A stretch of 64,000 nt of DNA from Rickettsiales bacterium (GCA_029252805.1 JAQXAR010000024.1:1-64000), one strand, 5' to 3'; counted from the first letter of the stretch, positions 15,102 to 24,573 are shown. Notes: generated by a model from the letters alone, not told the origin. Program-made: numbers and translations.

Positions 15102-15294
15102 ATTTGCCTTGATGCATTCACGAAATCTAGCGGCAAACACAACGCAAACACGCTGCTTTAGAATCCCATTTGCCGCTGTCCTCATGACAGCTAAAACTAC
15201 TTCGTTCACTTTTCCAGCTTCAAGCCTATCGCGGCTTTTCGCTGGTTTGACACTTTTGCCGTCTCATCTTTAGTGTGCAGTGTGAACTACTGCT

Positions 15295-15330
15295 TACCAA
15301 TGAGGTACTCTACCACTGAGTTACAACGGC
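15295..15330 (-). repeat. Degenerate 5' half of a tRNA-Thr (piece C)
   Basis: Read on the minus strand from 15330: GCCGTTGTAACTCAGTGGTA, then GAGTACCTCATTGGTA. It matches the intact tRNA-Thr at most D-arm and anticodon-loop positions but differs in the acceptor stem. Homology stops right after the GGT anticodon. Its acceptor pairs better with the 3' piece at 15835-15880 than with the intact tRNA. Confidence 0.7.
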
Positions 15331-15437
15331 ACATAATGAAGAGGCGTTCTTACAACAAAGCAAAATTTCCCGCAAGTACTGCCTCAAATGTTTTTGAATT
15401 TTCTATCATGTAACTAACCACAAAAATTCACAATGTG

Positions 15438-15456
15438 CCTTCTTATAGCCTTCTTA
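15438..15456. repeat. Arm-type direct repeat CCTTCTTA x2 (right)
   Basis: CCTTCTTA at 15438-15445 and 15449-15456, with the same 11-base spacing as the pair at 11699. Both pairs lie 100-150 bases from a tRNA anticodon-loop core, as arm sites do. Confidence 0.55.
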
Positions 15457-15558
15457 ATTGAAAAACGTCGATTTCAATGAAAACCGAAAAATCCTATAAT
15501 ATTTTGTTATTAAATGATAATCTACCCATCACTCTTATCCAAAATCACTGAGGACATA

Positions 15559-15598
15559 TCATTACCAATGACGCGCTCTACCCCTGAGCTAAGGCGGC
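15559..15598 (-). repeat. Exact 40-bp copy of the tRNA-Thr 5' half (piece D)
   Basis: Identical to 15062-15101, covering the acceptor 5' strand to the anticodon loop. Homology starts at the anticodon loop (TCATTACCAATG on the plus strand). With the intact tRNA it forms a direct repeat 497 bases apart. Confidence 0.88.
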
Positions 15599-15834
15599 TA
15601 CTGATGAGTAAGCGTTAATACAACAATGCGTTTATCCTAGCAAGTGCCTTGATAGGAGCTTTTTACATTTGTTTTCTGTGGAGAGGCGGCTTGCTCAAAT
15701 TACAGCCCTATAACCGACAAATTCCAGTCAAGTTCGTACTAATACCGTACCTTTGTATTTTTGATGAAATGAGTAAGAACTTCAAACCTGCTATTCATGC
15801 GCCTTACAACGAATCAACAGCAAGTTGTGTGAAG
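15599..15834. other. Non-coding remnant
   Basis: A 64-codon plus-strand frame at 15649-15843 runs through this region into the tRNA piece, but its composition is not protein-like. I see nothing else. Confidence 0.3.
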
Positions 15835-15880
15835 CATTGGTAGTGGCGAGGCTGCAAGTTTGGATCTTGTAGACGGCACC
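15835..15880 (+). repeat. Degenerate tRNA-Thr 3' half, inverted (piece E)
   Basis: From CATTGGTA at 15835 to the final CC at 15880 it matches the intact tRNA-Thr 3' half at about 38 of 46 positions, but on the plus strand. The T loop is damaged (TTTGGAT). A T6 run follows. It marks the right edge of the island. Confidence 0.75.
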
Positions 15881-15905
15881 TTTTTTAATTAATTTATTTG
15901 TCCAT

Positions 15906-15934
15906 TTGTAAAATGCACGTATTTAGGGTATAGT
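15906..15934 (+). promoter_or_regulatory. Sigma70-like promoter giving an almost leaderless mRNA
   Basis: TTGTAA (15906-15911), 17-base spacer, TATAGT (15929-15934). The next ATG is at 15943, so the transcript would start about 2 bases before it. No Shine-Dalgarno is visible. Confidence 0.5.
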
Positions 15935-15942
15935 GCCGCTCG

Positions 15943-16074
15943 ATGGAAAAGCCCGCTAAATCACAGTCACAGCCAAAAAATAATAAGCCAAAGCCGCAAT
16001 TGGCCGCGGCTTTACGTGCAAATTTGAAGCGTCGTAAGGTGGTGGATAAGGCGAAGAAAGACGGGCAAGCTTGA
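15943..16074 (+). CDS. Small basic protein
   Basis: A 43-residue lysine/proline-rich protein starting MEKPAKSQSQ, with an AALRANLKRRK helix in the middle. It resembles short basic proteins that are conserved in alphaproteobacteria and end in a similar AALRANL-RRK helix, but the family has no known function that I can name. It starts just after a good promoter and its stop overlaps the TTG start of the next gene (TTGA). It could bind nucleic acid, judging only from charge. Confidence 0.6.
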   Translation: MEKPAKSQSQPKNNKPKPQLAAALRANLKRRKVVDKAKKDGQA

Positions 16075-16373
16075 GTAAAAAGCCGCCTAAACCCCATACC
16101 GCAAAAGAAAAAAAAGAAGCGCTTCGCAAGAAGAATAGATGGTTGTTTGAGACCTTCACCGTTGCCAATCGTGCGGCGGATAATGTGGATATTGGAGCGC
16201 CTGAAGTGGTGGCTTCGCCCGAGCCCGAAAAGACAGTCGTGCAGCTTAAAGAAGAAGATGCGCTAGAGCGTGCGCAGCAGATTCGTAATCGTATTAGTGG
16301 TCGTAAACGGGCGTCCAAAGATAAATGGAATCGCTTTGCTGGCACCTCCGGCGGTGGTGGTCGCGGAAGGTAA
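16071..16373 (+). CDS. Basic hypothetical protein, TTG start
   Basis: A 100-residue cytoplasmic protein of unknown function. It begins at TTG 16071, overlapping the previous stop by four bases, so translation is coupled. The N-terminal 30 residues are lysine-rich, the centre is acidic, and the C-terminal third is basic (RNRISGRKRASKDKW) and ends in a GGGGRGR tail. It could be a nucleic-acid-associated protein; there is no clear family. Operon with the preceding small basic protein. Confidence 0.6.
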   Translation: MSKKPPKPHTAKEKKEALRKKNRWLFETFTVANRAADNVDIGAPEVVASPEPEKTVVQLKEEDALERAQQIRNRISGRKRASKDKWNRFAGTSGGGGRGR

Positions 16374-16397
16374 CTTCTTTAAAAAGGCTGTAGTGAT

Positions 16398-17552
16398 ATG
16401 GGATTCTTATCGAGTAAAAACATTAATCTGCTGAATATTCATTCCAGCATGATGCGTTTGATTGATATCGTCGCATGGACTTTTGGCCCGATCTTTATGT
16501 ATCAACTTGGGCTCTCGGTTGGTTGGATTCTGATCATTACGGCGGGAATAAATTTTTGCCGTATTCCTTTTCGCTTCCTCATGATTCCTGCCATTAAGAA
16601 ATTGGGTCTGAAAAACACCGCTATTTTATCTTCTCTTGTGAAGTGTACGGCGCCGATGCTTCTTATTGGTGCAGGGAATGGGGTGGAGTGGATCGCGGCT
16701 TATGTCGTTTTTGCTGGATTTTCCGGTTCCATGTATTGGACGAGTTTCCATTGTTTCTACACGCTTAGCGGCGATAAAGAGAATAGGGGGCGGCAATTTG
16801 CGGTAGGTGAGGCGGTTAAGCTCATGCTGGTCGCGCTTGCACCTTATATGAGCGGGCTGTTTATTGAGGTGCAGGGGTTTGAGGCTTATTTTTATCTCGT
16901 GATTCCGGTGATGATTTTTGCGGTGATGCCTTTGCTCTTATGCCAGCCTATCAAAATGCATCATGAGCCTCGCGCATGGCGGGAGGAGTTTCTTACCTTT
17001 GGAGGAAAGAGTCACTTTTGGTACGCGTTTGTTGTAGATGGAAAGAATATCATCTGGCCGTTAATGTTGATCGTTGCACTGGGCGATATTTCGAATTTCG
17101 GTGCTGTTTTTACGGTGGGCATGATTGCTCAGGCATTTATTCAGTTATTTTTGGGGAGTTTGATCGATAAAGGGCATGTGTGGCGCGTCTTTGTGCTGGG
17201 CAATGGGATGATGTTTTTGGTTCTGATTGCGATGGGATTCACGCCTTTATCTTTAACCATTGCCGCCGTGTTGGAGACGCTCTTTGCCTTTGCTTTGATT
17301 AATCAAGTCTCCGGTTTTATTACGTCGCTTTATAATGATGCGCATGAGACGAAACACACTTTGTGGTACTGGATATTCTCGGAAGCTTGGGTGGATGTGG
17401 GCGCTGTTTTAGTGAAAATACTGGCGGCGGGCCTCTTCTTTTTGGAGGTTCCGACTCCTCTCTTGTTGCTTGTCTGTACGCCGGGGTTACTGGGTTTACA
17501 TCTGGTGATGAATAAGCATATTAAACAGCAGAACGCGGAAAATATTACCTAA
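16398..17552 (+). CDS. Major-facilitator-like membrane permease
   Basis: A 384-residue integral membrane protein with about ten to twelve hydrophobic segments across its length and short loops, matching the layout of small MFS transporters. A basic loop after the third segment region (PAIKKLGLKN) resembles the conserved loop between helices 2 and 3. The substrate cannot be inferred. It is followed after 47 bases by a small two-helix membrane gene and then threonine dehydrogenase. An amino-acid-related role is possible but rests on context only. Confidence 0.7.
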   Translation: MGFLSSKNINLLNIHSSMMRLIDIVAWTFGPIFMYQLGLSVGWILIITAGINFCRIPFRFLMIPAIKKLGLKNTAILSSLVKCTAPMLLIGAGNGVEWIAAYVVFAGFSGSMYWTSFHCFYTLSGDKENRGRQFAVGEAVKLMLVALAPYMSGLFIEVQGFEAYFYLVIPVMIFAVMPLLLCQPIKMHHEPRAWREEFLTFGGKSHFWYAFVVDGKNIIWPLMLIVALGDISNFGAVFTVGMIAQAFIQLFLGSLIDKGHVWRVFVLGNGMMFLVLIAMGFTPLSLTIAAVLETLFAFALINQVSGFITSLYNDAHETKHTLWYWIFSEAWVDVGAVLVKILAAGLFFLEVPTPLLLLVCTPGLLGLHLVMNKHIKQQNAENIT

Positions 17553-17599
17553 TATCACATCCCGATTTTTGTTGAAGAAAGAGAAATGTAAGGCCGTTA

Positions 17600-17830
17600 A
17601 TGGAAGTTGAGATTACCGCATTTATTCATTCCGAAATGGGATATATCACGGCGCTGGTGCTTATCATGTTAGGGCTGTGCGATCTGGTGAGCGGCTATTA
17701 TATTACTCGCTATCGGCCTGATTTGCTGCCCATTCCGGCGGAGAAGCTCAAACCGATTATGATGGCAGTCTATTTTGTCTCATCATTCTTGGTGCTTATC
17801 GGAATCTATATGCTATATATCCGTGCATGA
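17600..17830 (+). CDS. Small two-helix membrane protein
   Basis: A 76-residue protein with two membrane helices (about 14-34 and 54-74) joined by a polar loop, [15 protein letters not shown]. No known family is recognised. Its stop overlaps the start of tdh (ATGA at 17827-17830), so the two are translated together. The shared operon with a permease and threonine dehydrogenase suggests a common pathway, but no catalytic motif is present. Confidence 0.65.
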   Translation: MEVEITAFIHSEMGYITALVLIMLGLCDLVSGYYITRYRPDLLPIPAEKLKPIMMAVYFVSSFLVLIGIYMLYIRA

Positions 17831-18861
17831 AAATGAAGGCATTGGTTAAGAAAGATTCCTGCGAGGGGATTTGGTTGCAAGAGGTGGAGAAACCCACTCC
17901 TGCTGCGCATGAAGTTTTAATCCGCACCCATTATACGGGGATTTGCGGTACAGATATTCATATTTATAATTGGGATGAATGGGCGCAAAAGACCATTCCT
18001 GTGCCCATGACGATCGGCCATGAATTTGTCGGCGAGATTGTCGAAATGGGCAGTCAGGTTAAGGGCTTTGAGATGGGTCAAATCGTTAGCGCTGAAGGGC
18101 ACATTGTCTGCGGACGTTGCCGGATGTGCTATGCGGGCAAGCGCCATCTGTGCCGTAATACGGTGGGGATCGGGGTGCACCGCGATGGTGCAATGGCGGA
18201 ATTTGTGACCGTGCCGCAGGAGAATTTATGGAAAACACTGCCAGAAATTCCTGCCGAACATTATGCGATTTTTGATCCTTACGGAAATGCGGTGCATACG
18301 GCCGCAAGCTTCGACCTGCTGGGCGAGGATGTGTTGATTACCGGCGCAGGGCCGATTGGCTGCATGGCGGTGGCGATTGCGAAACATTCAGGCGCACGCA
18401 AAGTGATTATTACCGATGTGAATGAGTACCGCCTTGATCTCGCGCGTAAGATGGGCGCAACGCAGGCCGTGAATGTGACGAAGAAAACCCTCGATGAAGT
18501 GATGGCAGAGGAAGGCATGACGGAAGGCTTTGATGTTGGCTTGGAAATGTCCGGTAATCCTTCTGCCTTTGCCGATATGATCCGCACCGTGCGTAACGGT
18601 GCTAAGATTGCGCTGCTGGGTATCCTACCGCCAGATACTTCAATCGCGTGGGATGAGGTGGCCTTTAAAGGGCTGGAAATTAAAGGCATCTACGGTCGTG
18701 AGATGTTTGAGACCTGGTATAAGATGCAAGCAATGTTGCAAACCGGGCTGGATATCGCGCCCGTGCTGACGCATCGTTTCCACTATAATGACTTCCAAGA
18801 GGCATTTGATATCATGCGTAGTGGTCAGAGCGGTAAGATTGTACTTGATTGGCGCGGTTAA
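17827..18861 (+). CDS. tdh: L-threonine 3-dehydrogenase
   Basis: Zinc-dependent medium-chain dehydrogenase of 344 residues. It oxidises L-threonine to 2-amino-3-ketobutyrate with NAD+. Catalytic zinc ligands Cys40 and His65/Glu66 (TGICGTD and GHEFVGE) and the threonine-recognition segment [18 protein letters not shown] are typical of true Tdh. The structural zinc cysteines (CGRCRMC and RHLC) and the Rossmann GAGPIG are intact. The partner kbl (2-amino-3-ketobutyrate CoA ligase) is not adjacent, unlike in E. coli. It overlaps the preceding small membrane gene by four bases. Confidence 0.95.
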   Translation: MKMKALVKKDSCEGIWLQEVEKPTPAAHEVLIRTHYTGICGTDIHIYNWDEWAQKTIPVPMTIGHEFVGEIVEMGSQVKGFEMGQIVSAEGHIVCGRCRMCYAGKRHLCRNTVGIGVHRDGAMAEFVTVPQENLWKTLPEIPAEHYAIFDPYGNAVHTAASFDLLGEDVLITGAGPIGCMAVAIAKHSGARKVIITDVNEYRLDLARKMGATQAVNVTKKTLDEVMAEEGMTEGFDVGLEMSGNPSAFADMIRTVRNGAKIALLGILPPDTSIAWDEVAFKGLEIKGIYGREMFETWYKMQAMLQTGLDIAPVLTHRFHYNDFQEAFDIMRSGQSGKIVLDWRG

Positions 18862-18913
18862 ATACGGCAAAACTACGTTAATTAAATAATTATACATAAG
18901 ATTAGTGTTTAAT

Positions 18914-20854
18914 ATGACCCAAGCTGCTTTAGTTGAAACTCCCGAGCTCGCCACACAGCGCGAGCAAATGAAGATTGTTATCGTGGGGCATGTCGATCAC
19001 GGTAAGAGCTCGCTGATTGGGCGTTTGTTTTATGAAACGGGCAGTCTTGAAGAGGGCAAATATGAGGCAATTCTTGCGAGCAGTGAGAAGCGCGGTATGC
19101 CGTTTGAATGGTCGTTTCTGCTGGATGCTCTGCAAGCTGAGCGTGATCAGGGTATCACGATTGATACGACGCAAATCTGGTTTAAAACGCAGGCGCGTGA
19201 CTATGTGATCATCGATGCGCCGGGGCATAAAGAGTTTCTGAAAAACATGATCTCCGGTGCGGCTTCGGCGGATGCAGCGATTTTGTTGATTGATGCCAAA
19301 GAAGGCGTGCAGGAACAATCGAAACGCCATGGTTATTTATTGCATCTTTTGGGGATTCGCCAAATTGCGGTGGCCGTTAATAAAATGGATCTAGTCGATT
19401 ATTCTCAAGCCCGCTTTGAGGAGATTAAAACTGAATATACCGCCTATCTAAGATCGGTGGGGGTTGAGCCGACCGTATTTATTCCGATCTCCGCACGCGA
19501 AGGCGATAATATCGCTGACACGAGCAGCGCCATGGCATGGGATGAGAAGACGACCATCTTGCACGCATTGGATAACTTTACGCCCACCAAACCGCTAACG
19601 GGCTTGCCGTTACGCTTCCCGATTCAGGATGTTTATAAATTCGATGAGCGCCGTATTCTTGCAGGACGTATTGAATCAGGCAGTTTGAAAGTGGGCGATG
19701 AAGTGCTCTTCTCGCCATCGAATAAAACCAGCACCATTACTTCGCTCGAGCAATGGCCGGACGATGTAGAAAATAAACCTACCACGGCACAGGCCGGGCA
19801 GTCGGTCGGTGTCACTTTGCAGCACCCGCTCTTTTTGGAGCGTGGTGAGATTATCAGCCATGTGAATGATGCGCCACTGCTGTCCAATTTCTTTTCGGCG
19901 AATATTGTCTGGCTGGGCGATAACCCGCTGCAAAAAGGCAAACGCTATAAAATTAAACTCGGCACCGCAGAATTTGATGCAGAATTGCGCACTATTGACC
20001 GCGTATTAAGCACGGATGATTTATCGTTTGGTGCCGCTGAAGAAATACCTCGCCACGGGGTAGGGGAAGTGACCTTCCGTCTACGCGGAATGGCGGCGTT
20101 GGATGACCATACGAATAACGCGCGTGCGGGGCGTTTTGTGATTGTGGAAGGTTATGATGTGGTCGGCGGGGGTATCATCACGCTGGACGGAATCAATGAC
20201 CAACGCGTGGCGCAAACCGAACGAAAATCGCAAAATATCACCAAGGTGGAGCATCAAGTCACGCTCGATCAGCGTAGTATGATGAACGGCCACCTGCCAG
20301 GTATTCTATGGTTTACGGGCCTATCGGGTTCAGGTAAATCCACCCTCGCGCAAACGCTGCAAGAAGAGCTATTCGCTAAAGGCTATCAGGTGATGGTGTT
20401 AGATGGCGATAATATCCGCCACGGCCTCAACCGTGATTTGGGCTTTAGTGCGGATGATCGCTCGGAAAATATTCGCCGTGTGGGCGAGGTAGCTGCATTG
20501 TTTGCTAAAGCTGGCTTTATCGTGATTACCGCCTTTATTTCACCTTATATTGAAGATCGCCGCCGCGCACGTAATGCCGCGCCCGAGCATTTCCATACGG
20601 TTTATATCGAAGCGGATATTGAGACTTGCGAAGGTCGTGATGTCAAAGGCCTCTACGCTAAAGCGCGCGCAGGTGAGATCAAAAACTTCACCGGCATCGA
20701 TGACCCATTCGAGCCGCCCGAGCATTTCGATATCGCGCTTAAAACGGCGGATCTATCCGTTGAAGAATCGACCGAGAAGCTTATGCATTATGTAGAAGAG
20801 AATTTCGTATCACCGCTTAATAAACCACGCCACGGCGACGGTGGTGGGATTTAA
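18914..20854 (+). CDS. cysNC: Fused sulfate adenylyltransferase GTPase subunit / APS kinase
   Basis: A 646-residue bifunctional enzyme of sulfate activation. The N-terminal EF-Tu-like GTPase (P-loop [25 protein letters not shown]) drives ATP sulfurylase. The C-terminal APS kinase (P-loop GLSGSGKST, then [16 protein letters not shown]) makes PAPS. Beta-barrel domains link them. A GTG at 18905 would add three residues; ATG 18914 is preferred. The catalytic partner CysD is not in the window, so it must lie elsewhere, or the GTPase part has another role. The 3' end overlaps the convergent DUF2336 gene by four bases. The GTPase part starts with [15 protein letters not shown]-like sequence that is less standard than in classic CysN. 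Confidence 0.85.
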   Translation: MTQAALVETPELATQREQMKIVIVGHVDHGKSSLIGRLFYETGSLEEGKYEAILASSEKRGMPFEWSFLLDALQAERDQGITIDTTQIWFKTQARDYVIIDAPGHKEFLKNMISGAASADAAILLIDAKEGVQEQSKRHGYLLHLLGIRQIAVAVNKMDLVDYSQARFEEIKTEYTAYLRSVGVEPTVFIPISAREGDNIADTSSAMAWDEKTTILHALDNFTPTKPLTGLPLRFPIQDVYKFDERRILAGRIESGSLKVGDEVLFSPSNKTSTITSLEQWPDDVENKPTTAQAGQSVGVTLQHPLFLERGEIISHVNDAPLLSNFFSANIVWLGDNPLQKGKRYKIKLGTAEFDAELRTIDRVLSTDDLSFGAAEEIPRHGVGEVTFRLRGMAALDDHTNNARAGRFVIVEGYDVVGGGIITLDGINDQRVAQTERKSQNITKVEHQVTLDQRSMMNGHLPGILWFTGLSGSGKSTLAQTLQEELFAKGYQVMVLDGDNIRHGLNRDLGFSADDRSENIRRVGEVAALFAKAGFIVITAFISPYIEDRRRARNAAPEHFHTVYIEADIETCEGRDVKGLYAKARAGEIKNFTGIDDPFEPPEHFDIALKTADLSVEESTEKLMHYVEENFVSPLNKPRHGDGGGI

Positions 20855-22029
20855 TAACTAGGTAGCTCGCCGCCGGCTAGAGGCTTGTTGGTGCCGAATT
20901 GTTCTTCTGCATTTTCTAAATCTTGAGTGGCGCGTTTGATGATGGCGGTGGTGAATTCGATTGCTTCGGCACTTTCATCTTCTGCAATGGCGATGAGTAG
21001 GTGGTTTTGTAGTAGGCGAGGATGCAGGGATTTAAGTGTCGTATCCGTCAGCAATAAGCGGATGAGTTCGACAAAAATATTCGTGTAAATAATCGGCATC
21101 TTACTGGCTTTATAGAGTGCGGCAATTCCGCGTCCGCCTTTATCGCGCAAGAGGATACGGGCATTGCTAACCGGTACTCCCGCCATTTGTGCGAGTGCAT
21201 GTTCGACTAAGGCTAACTCGCCAATACACAGGGATCGTAGTAGCAGGGAGATGCTTAAGCGTCCCTCTTGGCCGAGTTGATGGACCAGCTGCGCCATGCC
21301 CTCGCCTTTGACTTGCTCTATCGTCATACCGAGCAGCGAATAAAGGCGCGCGGCTTCGACCAAGTCTTCAGGTTCTAATTCTTCTTCCGTCAGGGATTGG
21401 GAGAAGCGTGTGAAGCCCGCTTTGACCGCCAACACTTTCAATTTCTGCTGGCTAATGCTGCCAATTTCGCGGCGTTGTGCCACCAGTGCCATTAGGTCTT
21501 CGGAAGGAGGTACGGCTTCGAGCGTTTTAATGACGACTTCTTCGTCTAATTGTACGCCATTATTTTGAAACAACATCGCCATTACCTGAGGTAACTTTTT
21601 ATAGAGCAAGGCGGAAGAAACTTTTGCTGAGAGTGCTTCACGTCGGGCAATCGCCTCCAGTCGCGGGGAACTTACCGTATCATTAATGAGCGCGGTGAGG
21701 TCATCTTCTGACAGGAGGTAGGAGTTTTCTAGTATGGGCGTGGCGACTGCATCTGAAATATCGGTCGCGAGGGCCATCACAATATCATGCGGAAGCAGTA
21801 AGTTATTTTTTAGGATATCGGAAAGTTGTTGGCGAATGTTCTCGTCAGAATCTTTGACCAGTGCGCGGAATATTTCATCGGCCAACTGCTGTTCTTGACG
21901 GTTGAAGAAGTTATTTTGGTAGGCTTGAGCGAGTTTATCCACGACAGCCTGCTTGGCCGATTTATCGCTGCTGCGTAAATCTTTCAGAGTTTGTTTGCCA
22001 AAGAAGGGAGTATAGCCGCTATTATCCAT
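20851..22029 (-). CDS. DUF2336 protein
   Basis: A 392-residue cytoplasmic protein of the DUF2336 family, which is almost confined to alphaproteobacteria. It is all-helical, with HEAT-like repeats such as [20 protein letters not shown] and the [11 protein letters not shown]-type segment followed by ISARE-like units here read as [10 protein letters not shown]. The biological role is not established; some members relate to cell-cycle or stress signalling. It is transcribed alone, and its stop overlaps the end of cysNC. Confidence 0.85.
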   Translation of the reverse strand: MDNSGYTPFFGKQTLKDLRSSDKSAKQAVVDKLAQAYQNNFFNRQEQQLADEIFRALVKDSDENIRQQLSDILKNNLLLPHDIVMALATDISDAVATPILENSYLLSEDDLTALINDTVSSPRLEAIARREALSAKVSSALLYKKLPQVMAMLFQNNGVQLDEEVVIKTLEAVPPSEDLMALVAQRREIGSISQQKLKVLAVKAGFTRFSQSLTEEELEPEDLVEAARLYSLLGMTIEQVKGEGMAQLVHQLGQEGRLSISLLLRSLCIGELALVEHALAQMAGVPVSNARILLRDKGGRGIAALYKASKMPIIYTNIFVELIRLLLTDTTLKSLHPRLLQNHLLIAIAEDESAEAIEFTTAIIKRATQDLENAEEQFGTNKPLAGGELPSY

Positions 22030-22176
22030 GAAGGGTTTTATAGCGTGATGATTGAATTAGTCATTTTCTTTCTCGTTTATTGACAAAAATAGTCATGAGA
22101 GGAGTTGAGTGATATCTTCGCTGCGTCCTTTTCATTTAGTCATTTATTTTTCGCCGGTAATAGTAATAATGACGAC

Positions 22177-22893
22177 ATGGTTCATATTTACGAAAATGCG
22201 CAAGACGCACTCGCTGGTTTACTAAGAGACGGAATTACGATGATGTCAGGCGGATTTGGCCTGTGCGGCATCGCGGAAAACTCGATTCTGGCGATTGAAG
22301 CCAGTGGGGTGAAAAATCTTACCATCATTAGTAATAATTGTGGGGTCGATGATTTTGGTCTTGGGTTTTTGCTACGTAAAAAACAGATTCGCAAGATGAT
22401 CTCCTCCTATGTAGGCGAGAATAAAGAATTTGAGCGTCAATATTTGAGCGGTGAATTAGAGTTGGAATTTAATCCGCAAGGCACCTTGGCTGAACGTATT
22501 CGTGCAGGCGGCGCAGGGATTCCTGCTTTTTATACCAAAACGGGTGTGGGTACGATCGTGGCTGAAGGTAAGGAAACTCGAAAATTTGACGGCGATACTT
22601 ATGTGATGGAGCGTGCGTTGAAGGCCGATTTAGCGATCGTCAAAGCATGGAAAGCGGATACGGCGGGTAACCTAGTATTCCGCAAAACTGCACGTAACTT
22701 TAATCCTTTGATGGCGCAAGCCGCAATGGTCACCGTGGTTGAAGTCGAGGAGATTGTCGAAGTCGGTATGTTAGGCGCAGATGAGATCCACACACCAAGC
22801 ATCTATGTCGATAGAGTGTTCAAAGGCACAAAGTTTGAGAAACGAATCGAATTTAGAACGGTCACCCCGCCGCAGCCTGTGCCAGCGGCTTAA
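22177..22893 (+). CDS. scoA: 3-oxoacid CoA-transferase subunit A (orphan)
   Basis: Alpha subunit of succinyl-CoA:3-ketoacid CoA-transferase, which activates acetoacetate. Recognised by [16 protein letters not shown] near the N-terminus, [11 protein letters not shown], and [15 protein letters not shown]. The length is 238 residues from ATG 22177, the start that fits the family; a TTG at 22105 would add 24 unrelated residues. The catalytic glutamate is on subunit B, whose gene normally follows immediately. Here a palindromic repeat and ubiD on the other strand follow, so scoB has moved or been lost. Without it this subunit should be inactive. Confidence 0.9.
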   Translation: MVHIYENAQDALAGLLRDGITMMSGGFGLCGIAENSILAIEASGVKNLTIISNNCGVDDFGLGFLLRKKQIRKMISSYVGENKEFERQYLSGELELEFNPQGTLAERIRAGGAGIPAFYTKTGVGTIVAEGKETRKFDGDTYVMERALKADLAIVKAWKADTAGNLVFRKTARNFNPLMAQAAMVTVVEVEEIVEVGMLGADEIHTPSIYVDRVFKGTKFEKRIEFRTVTPPQPVPAA

Positions 22894-22901
22894 CAGGTGA
22901 T

Positions 22902-22982
22902 CGTTATTGCCCGACTTGTTCGGGTAATCCATGAGAAATAGAAGGCGGTAAACGGATTACCTGCATAAAGCGGGTAATGACG
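22902..22982. repeat. Paired palindromic repeat (family 1)
   Basis: Two inverted units, CGTTATTGCCCGACTTGTTC... (22902-22932) and ...ATAAAGCGGGTAATGACG (22953-22982), each with a short palindromic core. Together they resemble a REP/BIME pair. Related pairs lie at 39404-39464 and 63919-64000. Confidence 0.7.
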
Positions 22983-22989
22983 GATGCGC

Positions 22990-24573
22990 TTACTTCCAGA
23001 TCTTTTTGCCTTCGCCGGGTAGGCCGTATATCTTCCAGTTTTTATCCACTTTTTGGATCACGTCTTCGTCCATGAAGATTTCTTCGCCCCATTCGCGGGT
23101 GGTTTCGCCTTCCCACTTGTTGGTGGCGTCCAGGCCCATTTTCCCGCCGAGGCCGGAGACGGGGGAGGCAAAATCTAGGTAGTCGATCGGGGTGTTTTCA
23201 ACGAGCATCGTATCGCGGACCGGGTCCATGCGGGTAGACATCGCCCAGATCACTTCTTTCCAATCGCGGCAATTGATATCGGCGTCCACTACGATGACGA
23301 ATTTCGTATAGATAAATTGGCGCAAGTAGCTCCATACGGCCATCATGATGCGGCGGCCATGGCCGGCATAAGCTTTCTTGATGCTAACGACGGCGACGCG
23401 GTAGCTGCAGCCTTCCGGCGGTAACCAGAAATCGACAATCTCAGGGAATTGTTGTTGGATCAGCGGAATGAAAAGCTCGTTCAGTGCCTCGCCAAGGATG
23501 GCAGGTTCATCCGGCGGTTTGCCAGTATAGGTGCTGTGATAGATCGCATCTTTGCGCATGGTAATGGCGGAGACGGTGAAGACGGGGAAGGATTCGACGC
23601 TGTTATAATAGCCGGTATGGTCGCCATAAGGGCCTTCATCGCCATAGTCCTCGAGGCTGACATGGCCTTCAATGACGATTTCGGCATTGGCCGGGACTTT
23701 TAGCGGGATGGTTTTGCAATCGACCAGCTCAACGGGTTTGCCGCGAAGTAAGCCGGCAAATTGATATTCCGATAGGTTATCCGGTACGGGGCAGACAGCG
23801 GCGAGTGTGGTGCCGGGATCCGCGCCAATGACGGCTGCTGCGGGCAGAGGTTCGCGCTTTTGATCTTTCCAGCGTTTGTGATGTTGCGCGCCGCCACGAT
23901 GTTTCAGCCAGCGCATAAGGGTGGTATCTTTACCGGTCACCTGCATGCGGTAAATGCCGAGATTAAAGGCATCTTCCCCCTTTTTAGACGGACCTTGCGT
24001 GACGATCAGCGGCCAGGTGATAAGGGGGGCAGGTTCGTTGGGCCAACAACCTTGGATGGGCAGTTGGCTTAAGTCAATATCATCGCCTTTAAGCACCACT
24101 TGTTGGCAGGCAGCTTTTTTGACCACCTTCGGTTTCATGTTTAGCGCTTTTTTAGCGATGGGGAAAAGATCAACTGCGCCACGCAAACTATCGGGCGGGG
24201 TAGGCTGGCGTAGATAAGCCAGTTCTTCGCCGAATTTACGCATCGTTTCGGGCGTTTGGTTCATGCCCATAGCGACGCGTTTGACGGTGCCGAACAGGTT
24301 GATGAGGACTTGATGATTGCGCCCGCTATTGCGACTACTGTCGCTCACATGGCGTGCCGTTTCGCGGACTGATGGCTCGCTCGGACTACTTTCCTCGCTA
24401 AAGTGAGGTTCGTGAATGACATTCTCGAATAATACCGCCGGACCGCCTTCTGCGATAAGGCGAGTGCCGATTTCGGTCATCTCTAAATGGGTGGAAACAG
24501 GCTCGGTCACGCGCACTAATTCACCCTGTTTTTCGAGGGTTTTGAGAAAGTCGCGTAAACTATCGTAAGCCAT
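22990..24573 (-). CDS. ubiD: UbiD family decarboxylase with in-frame insertion
   Basis: Prenyl-FMN-dependent 4-hydroxy-3-polyprenylbenzoate decarboxylase of ubiquinone synthesis, 527 residues. The family signature runs throughout ([31 protein letters not shown], and the catalytic E-R-E region around [13 protein letters not shown]). The start at 24573 has a GAGGG ribosome site. Residues about 53-86 are an insertion rich in Ser/Arg ([20 protein letters not shown]) placed between AVLFENV and VLINLFGT, which are normally close together. Its DNA matches a dispersed repeat (31068-31104). The insertion is in frame, so the enzyme may still work. The flavin prenyltransferase UbiX is not in the window. 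Confidence 0.92.
   Translation of the reverse strand: MAYDSLRDFLKTLEKQGELVRVTEPVSTHLEMTEIGTRLIAEGGPAVLFENVIHEPHFSEESSPSEPSVRETARHVSDSSRNSGRNHQVLINLFGTVKRVAMGMNQTPETMRKFGEELAYLRQPTPPDSLRGAVDLFPIAKKALNMKPKVVKKAACQQVVLKGDDIDLSQLPIQGCWPNEPAPLITWPLIVTQGPSKKGEDAFNLGIYRMQVTGKDTTLMRWLKHRGGAQHHKRWKDQKREPLPAAAVIGADPGTTLAAVCPVPDNLSEYQFAGLLRGKPVELVDCKTIPLKVPANAEIVIEGHVSLEDYGDEGPYGDHTGYYNSVESFPVFTVSAITMRKDAIYHSTYTGKPPDEPAILGEALNELFIPLIQQQFPEIVDFWLPPEGCSYRVAVVSIKKAYAGHGRRIMMAVWSYLRQFIYTKFVIVVDADINCRDWKEVIWAMSTRMDPVRDTMLVENTPIDYLDFASPVSGLGGKMGLDATNKWEGETTREWGEEIFMDEDVIQKVDKNWKIYGLPGEGKKIWK
24318..24416. repeat. Dispersed repeat (family 2) inserted in the ubiD reading frame
   Basis: The core 24363-24399 matches 31068-31104 at 30 of 37 positions (CGCGG-CTGAT-GCTC-CTCGG-CTACT---CTCGCT). 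The flanking insertion is about 99 bases, a multiple of three, so the frame is kept. Confidence 0.65.

Larger units (their letters stand above)
15102..15558. other. Non-coding stretch between tRNA-Thr copies
   Basis: No gene is seen. It contains the degenerate tRNA-Thr 5' half at 15295-15330 and the right pair of arm-type repeats at 15438-15456. The rest is AT-rich sequence that looks like leftover attachment-site DNA. Confidence 0.5.
6817..15880. mobile_element. Decayed genomic island bounded by tRNA-Thr fragments
   Basis: About 9 kb between two stretches of ordinary genes. It holds a truncated DUF927 helicase, a DUF5681 protein, very short overlapping genes, a nested tRNA-targeted element with recombinase, repressor and nuclease, and several tRNA-Thr pieces. 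Most of the recognisable mobility genes are truncated. The right edge is the tRNA-like 3' half at 15835-15880 next to a clean promoter for the following gene. The left edge is inferred from the fragment at 6817. Confidence 0.6.

Noticed and set aside
15649-15843. 64-codon plus-strand frame
   Set aside because: Runs into a tRNA fragment and has no ribosome site or protein-like pattern.
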